Positions 54,462 through 58,164 of a DNA stretch of 58,164 bases are shown here, one piece after another (within the stretch, counting starts at the first letter, position 1; each line of letters begins with the position of its first letter). A program made the translations under genes and the position numbers. Origin of the DNA: a virus; the IMG/VR virus record IMGVR_UViG_3300012349_000006, positions 1-58,164 of that record. The stretch is one strand, 5' to 3'. The notes beneath the pieces were generated by a model, which made no database searches, was not told the DNA's origin, and saw nothing but the letters and a program-made list of their open reading frames with translations.

Positions 54462-55903
54462 TTAGCAGCCTTTACACGTTCAACAAATCCACCATTCAAA
54501 GCTGTATCGCAATTTGCTGACCATGAAAGTTTAAAAACTCTATCCCTTGCTTCTCCTAGCCTATTCCAAGACATAGTTTTCAAATAATCACCAGTCTTAC
54601 CCATAGACTGCATCACAGCATTTCCGTAAGTCTTACCTTTATCATCGGACCAACTTAAACTAATCTGCGGATCATCCTCTTGATCGGTAACTGTACCCGG
54701 CTGTATATCAGCCTGAAAATTCTTATATGAGACTTTTTGATTATTTTCGCTCATGTGTGGGAAGGTTCTAATCCTAGTTATAGGACTATCCAAATCTTTA
54801 AAAAAAGACACATCAAGTCTTAATAGCTGTCCATTCTCCCAATCGCCAATCAGGTTAAATCCGTTGACAAACATACAGCAGTTAGCTCTAGGTCTCAATA
54901 AGTTTCCGTTTGCATCAGTCCAATTCCATTCACTCCATTGCTTAGTTTTTAGATCATATAGCCAACCTTTATTGGCTGTCGGAAACACCAAGCAATAGAA
55001 CGCATGATCAGAGATTTGAAAGGCAAAGCCAATTGCGTCAGCTAGAGTATTGTAACTTTTAAATTCTTGTACAATTCTAGGGGTAGATATTTCTACTACA
55101 TCGTATCCTTGACCTTGAACTACAATCCCGCTTCCCTGCTGATCCTGCATAACGAAGAATATTAAAACGTCTATGGTAGCTAGTGAGAATTGAGCAGCGC
55201 AGCCATGATTAACAAAGGCTCCCTGTTGACGCTGAAAATAAAAATCAGCCGCTCCAGTGCCTACCCAAATTTCGGTAGTCAAAGCTCCTACTAGCCAAAG
55301 CTCGCCATGCACAGCCGCCAAACATACAATCGGATCATTGAAACCTGACTTGGCAGCGATGTCTAAAGGATCAAACGCACCTGTAGTAGTTAATAGAACA
55401 TAAGAAGCATTAGAAACTGTAATGTAAAATTGACTTGTACCGGGACGATTGAAAATAAAGAATGTATCTATCAACGTTACATAATCAGCACCATAAAAAT
55501 TAGGATCAACTATCAACCCTAATGTGTTGGTAGCCAAGTCAATCGCGTAACCGTTTACTCCATCAACCAATACACAAACCAAGCCATTGTCAGAAAAGAT
55601 AACTTGGCTTGGTCTATCAGCTATAGAGCCTATGAATATCAAATTGCCCACACTAGACAAGAAATAAACATTCTGCCCTACGACATAAAAAGCTGTACCT
55701 AAGCTAGTTCTATATGATGCTCTAGCCTTCTTTAAAAAAACAGGATCGGCATAAACAGCACAACCGGGAGTAGGATAATAGGTTACTTGTGCTGGCGCTT
55801 GCGGATCACCAGTATTGATTTCTGCATATAGGTTGACACACTCTTGACCTGAAGCGATGATATTCTTACCAGCGTAAGGAGTGCTTACTAAAGGTACTCT
55901 CAT
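54458..55903 (-). CDS. Tail accessory factor, P22 gp10-like
   Basis: 481 residues. The start MRVPLVSTPYAGKNIIASGQ and the following CVNLYAEINTG, YPTPGCAVYAD, and VFLKKARASYRTSLGTAFYVVGQNVYFLSSVG match the P22 gp10 packaged-DNA stabilisation family. gp10 forms a ring in the tail that blocks DNA loss after packaging. The gene overlaps the gp4-like gene in the P22 order. Confidence 0.93.
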   Translation of the reverse strand: MRVPLVSTPYAGKNIIASGQECVNLYAEINTGDPQAPAQVTYYPTPGCAVYADPVFLKKARASYRTSLGTAFYVVGQNVYFLSSVGNLIFIGSIADRPSQVIFSDNGLVCVLVDGVNGYAIDLATNTLGLIVDPNFYGADYVTLIDTFFIFNRPGTSQFYITVSNASYVLLTTTGAFDPLDIAAKSGFNDPIVCLAAVHGELWLVGALTTEIWVGTGAADFYFQRQQGAFVNHGCAAQFSLATIDVLIFFVMQDQQGSGIVVQGQGYDVVEISTPRIVQEFKSYNTLADAIGFAFQISDHAFYCLVFPTANKGWLYDLKTKQWSEWNWTDANGNLLRPRANCCMFVNGFNLIGDWENGQLLRLDVSFFKDLDSPITRIRTFPHMSENNQKVSYKNFQADIQPGTVTDQEDDPQISLSWSDDKGKTYGNAVMQSMGKTGDYLKTMSWNRLGEARDRVFKLSWSANCDTALNGGFVERVKAAK

Positions 55904-56865
55904 TGGCGAACATCAGGGGCATAGATATTAAACCCTGTCCTGTCTGCAAATGGTAGTTCTAATGTTGGCACTTGTGCGTTTGCGATCTTTACAGCGTTCA
56001 AAGCAATCTTGGCTAATTTTCCTTTGACCGGATCAGGAGGATACTGGTACATGCTAACCAAGCGAATGCACAAATTATAGTGTATAGCCTCTAGGTAAAA
56101 ATCTGGTAGCGTAATTTCTGTATCTAAATTAGAAACTACGGTATTTACAGTATATGTAAAACCAGCACCAGTTCCGCCGACACTGGCAGCAGCTACCGAT
56201 AAAATATCATTGATTGCGTAGCCTTGCCCCGGATTAGCGATAGCCACAATGGCGACGACGCCAGCAGTTACAGTAATGTCGGCTGTAGCTCCGCTACCAG
56301 AACCACCAGTTAGAGCTACTCCTACATAAGCGCCATTAGTATAAGCCGCGCCAGCCGTTGTAATAGAGCCTGTGTCAATGCTGGTTTGCTGCGATATCGG
56401 AAGCTTGGTAATCAAATGTATTTCGTAATCACTAGATGGCACAGGCCAAACAAAAACGTTTCCATTTGGATACGCGCCATCATAGAAAAAGTATTGTGGG
56501 AATGAATTTAAATTTTTAAGAGCTAATCTAGCGTAATCCTCATAACTCCATATAGGACGCAAAGGATAGCTAACAGCAAGAGTATTTCCAGTATTTAGCT
56601 GTTTAAAATATGCAGCTAGTACCTTGTCCGGTCGCATGGCATTGTAGTATTTACCTGGACCGATTTGATTGGATATGGCACCGTTAGCTAATGCGCTGAT
56701 ATCAGTTAAACCCGGAACTAACCAACGCTTGACTTGCCACAGCGCAAGCATTCTGGAAAATAAAGTAAACCCATCATTGATATCTTCATCTAATGCAGTT
56801 TGACCGATGCCAATAACACCAGCCTCTTTAAGAGCTAAAGCCACAATATCCCTAGCTGTAGTCAT
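55900..56865 (-). CDS. Tail accessory factor/head completion, P22 gp4-like
   Basis: 321 residues. MTTARDIVALALKEAGVIGI, then DINDGFTLFSRMLALWQVKRWLVPGL, PDKVLAAYF, PLRPIWSYEDYARLALKNLNSFPQYFFYDGAYPNGNVFVWPVPSSDYEIHL fit the gp4 family. gp4 binds the portal ring and precedes gp10. A Gly-rich internal insert (about 170-235) resembles a beta-helix decoration. AAAGG is eight bases before the ATG. Confidence 0.92.
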   Translation of the reverse strand: MTTARDIVALALKEAGVIGIGQTALDEDINDGFTLFSRMLALWQVKRWLVPGLTDISALANGAISNQIGPGKYYNAMRPDKVLAAYFKQLNTGNTLAVSYPLRPIWSYEDYARLALKNLNSFPQYFFYDGAYPNGNVFVWPVPSSDYEIHLITKLPISQQTSIDTGSITTAGAAYTNGAYVGVALTGGSGSGATADITVTAGVVAIVAIANPGQGYAINDILSVAAASVGGTGAGFTYTVNTVVSNLDTEITLPDFYLEAIHYNLCIRLVSMYQYPPDPVKGKLAKIALNAVKIANAQVPTLELPFADRTGFNIYAPDVRQ

Positions 56866-56910
56866 TGACTAAAACCTTTCAATTGTACAGCTAGGGATAA
56901 AAGTTTTAAA

Positions 56911-57084
56911 TTATTTCTTAGAAGTCCAGCCTTTAGCTGGTTTGGCTGGTTCCGGTTCTGGTGTATCTTTCAACGCTTCCGCTTCTTCCTCGGCACTATG
57001 TACAATAACACCACTACCAACAGCAGTATTTTTAACATCAGGTCCATGAGGATAAACCATCTTGGGATATTCTTCGTCAGACAT
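56911..57084 (-). CDS. Small acidic protein, 57 aa
   Basis: MSDEEYPKMVYPHGPDVKNT, then GSGVIVHSAEEEAEALKDTPEPEPAKPAKGWTSKK. The pattern 'YPKxxYxHGPD-x-VVxSAEEEAAL' is found in small phage genes after the coat gene. Start at 57084 has AAAGGAAA seven bases upstream. Function unknown. It follows the coat terminator by 30 bases. Confidence 0.78.
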   Translation of the reverse strand: MSDEEYPKMVYPHGPDVKNTAVGSGVIVHSAEEEAEALKDTPEPEPAKPAKGWTSKK

Positions 57085-57108
57085 AATCAAGTTTCCTTTT
57101 TGTAAAAA

Positions 57109-57146
57109 TAAGTCGAAAAGGGACACAGTGCCTAAACTGTGTCCCT
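57109..57146 (-). terminator. Terminator after the coat gene
   Basis: On the minus strand AGGGACACAGT-TTAGGC-ACTGTGTCCCT (57146-57119) followed by TTTCGACTTATTTTT. It leaves only about 30 bases before the next ATG, so neck genes downstream depend on read-through, which would give much coat and little neck protein. Confidence 0.88.
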
Positions 57147-57158
57147 AATAATTAATTA

Positions 57159-58164
57159 TTACACCTTGCCAGCAATGACGCAAAGCCACTCAGGACGAAT
57201 GTAAAGGAAGCCATACAGAACGTCAACGCGGGTAGCCAACTGATCACTGTTAGGAAGGTAATCAGTCAGAACGCGCATTGAAATGCCGTTGTAGACCGCT
57301 CTAGCTGCTTCCTCTACCGCCTTGCGGGGCAGAACCAAATCAGCAGTAGCCATCGTAACAGCCTTCTTAACAAAGGCGATAGACTTACGATAGATTTCAC
57401 TTGCCTTATTAACCAAGCGCACCTGTGCGCCGTTAACAGGCAGAGCGTCAACAGTTTGATACTGTACTGTAGTTCCAGCAGGAGAGCCAACAGGAGGGCC
57501 AACAATACCGGGATAGAGAGGAAGCTGAGTAGCGGTAGTGACAACATCAGCAGTCAAAACAAACTGCCTCAAAGTGCCAAGCGATTGCTTGGTGACACGA
57601 TTAACAGCGTTAACGTTATCAATCGTGACAATATCGCCTTTCTTAAAAGTGCCAGTGATAGCGTTGACAAGTAAGTTGCCGCCACCAGTACCAGTAGACT
57701 GACTACCGTTAACTGTGCCACCAGCACTAAAAGTACCAGTGGTATGTTTGATAACAGTCTGATCACGGAACCACTTGTCATAGCCAAGTCCTGACTTCAT
57801 CATGCCAGTGCGGTACTGTGCCGACAATTCAGTAGCCGGATTAAGCAAGCCCTGAAGCGAAACAGTAGTGAGAGCATCTGTAGTAGGATCATTCACCACG
57901 TTACGCGACATTTGATCGGCGGAATTGTCGTCAAGAACGGCATTCGCCAACAGGAATTGAGCAGAGCCGGGAGTAACCGTATTACCAGCACCGTCAACGT
58001 TGTTGACAAAATTGCTAACGCCACCTTCAGAACCAAGCATAATAGTAGCAGCAACGTTACCAGCAAGGTTATTGATCAGCGGAGACATGACCCGCTCCGC
58101 GTAATCGTCAAGGCTCATGGTACGTTCGGCAGAAGTGAAGGGAACGTCAATACCAGATTGAGTA
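57159..58164 (-). CDS. Major capsid (coat) protein, P22 gp5-like, 5' end missing
   Basis: 334 codons are visible; the gene continues past the right edge. The visible start TQSGIDVPFTSAERTMSLDDYAERVMSPLINNLAGNVAA is the typical mid-N-terminal pattern of P22-like coat proteins, and a telokin-like insert is likely between (GTFKKGDIVTIDNVNAVNR). The codon use looks biased as in highly expressed genes. About 90-100 residues are probably missing. The ATG at 58118 is internal, since the frame is open to the edge. Confidence 0.92.
   Translation of the reverse strand, partial: TQSGIDVPFTSAERTMSLDDYAERVMSPLINNLAGNVAATIMLGSEGGVSNFVNNVDGAGNTVTPGSAQFLLANAVLDDNSADQMSRNVVNDPTTDALTTVSLQGLLNPATELSAQYRTGMMKSGLGYDKWFRDQTVIKHTTGTFSAGGTVNGSQSTGTGGGNLLVNAITGTFKKGDIVTIDNVNAVNRVTKQSLGTLRQFVLTADVVTTATQLPLYPGIVGPPVGSPAGTTVQYQTVDALPVNGAQVRLVNKASEIYRKSIAFVKKAVTMATADLVLPRKAVEEAARAVYNGISMRVLTDYLPNSDQLATRVDVLYGFLYIRPEWLCVIAGKV

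Noticed and set aside
1-58164. Integrase, lysogeny cassette, CRISPR array or IS elements
   Set aside because: I found no tyrosine or serine recombinase motif, no spaced repeat array and no transposase or terminal repeats. The iteron cluster at 29.7-29.95 kb has no equal-length spacers.

Overview
The window is most of the genome of a tailed phage, probably a podovirus infecting an alphaproteobacterium. The head and neck module is P22-like: coat protein cut by the right edge, gp4-like and gp10-like tail accessory proteins, a P22-type portal, a PBSX/P22-class large terminase and three ejection-type proteins. Several small proteins (a secreted Cys-containing protein ending near RCFMPGS, GFNLLHVG peptides, CxxC mini-proteins) look like families I associate with Bradyrhizobium-type hosts. 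This host guess is recall-based and weak, because the DNA looks AT-rich for such a host. I saw no integrase, tRNA, CRISPR array or IS element.

Layout. (1) 1-16029, minus strand: the late block. It holds a probable small terminase subunit, then seven tail/adhesin-like genes, most with Sec-type signal peptides, then large terminase, portal, a 1013-residue polyvalent-like protein and three small genes. (2) 16130-32512, minus strand: a dense field of about 60 small accessory genes joined by ATGA/TAATG overlaps. It includes a KTSC protein, a ParB-like protein, a DUF2786-type protein, a VRR-NUC nuclease, HTH and zinc-ribbon proteins and at least ten tiny single-pass membrane proteins, many under 60 residues. 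It ends with an AT-rich iteron cluster (candidate origin), a primase/DUF3987 ATPase and a ribbon-helix-helix regulator. One zinc-ribbon gene (16543-16773) runs the other way with its own terminator. (3) 32735-43051, plus strand: replication and recombination, with Sak4-like ATPase, SSB-like protein, PD-(D/E)XK nuclease, SF2 helicase, clamp-like protein and family B DNA polymerase. The first ORF is interrupted by an in-frame TAA. (4) 43138-58164, minus strand: secreted HNH protein, lysis-type genes (membrane proteins, lipoprotein, M15 peptidase), SGNH hydrolase, collar-domain fibre, ejection proteins, neck proteins and coat.

The two ends of the window would restore P22 order (portal ... scaffold, coat, gp4, gp10) if joined across a short gap, so the window is probably a circularly permuted, nearly complete genome. 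The plus and minus blocks diverge around 32.5-32.7 kb and converge on a bidirectional terminator at 43054-43083. Several terminators in the late block have too little space downstream for another promoter. This suggests antitermination or metered read-through, most clearly just upstream of the small terminase gene, where a promoter, a short leader and a terminator precede the late genes.
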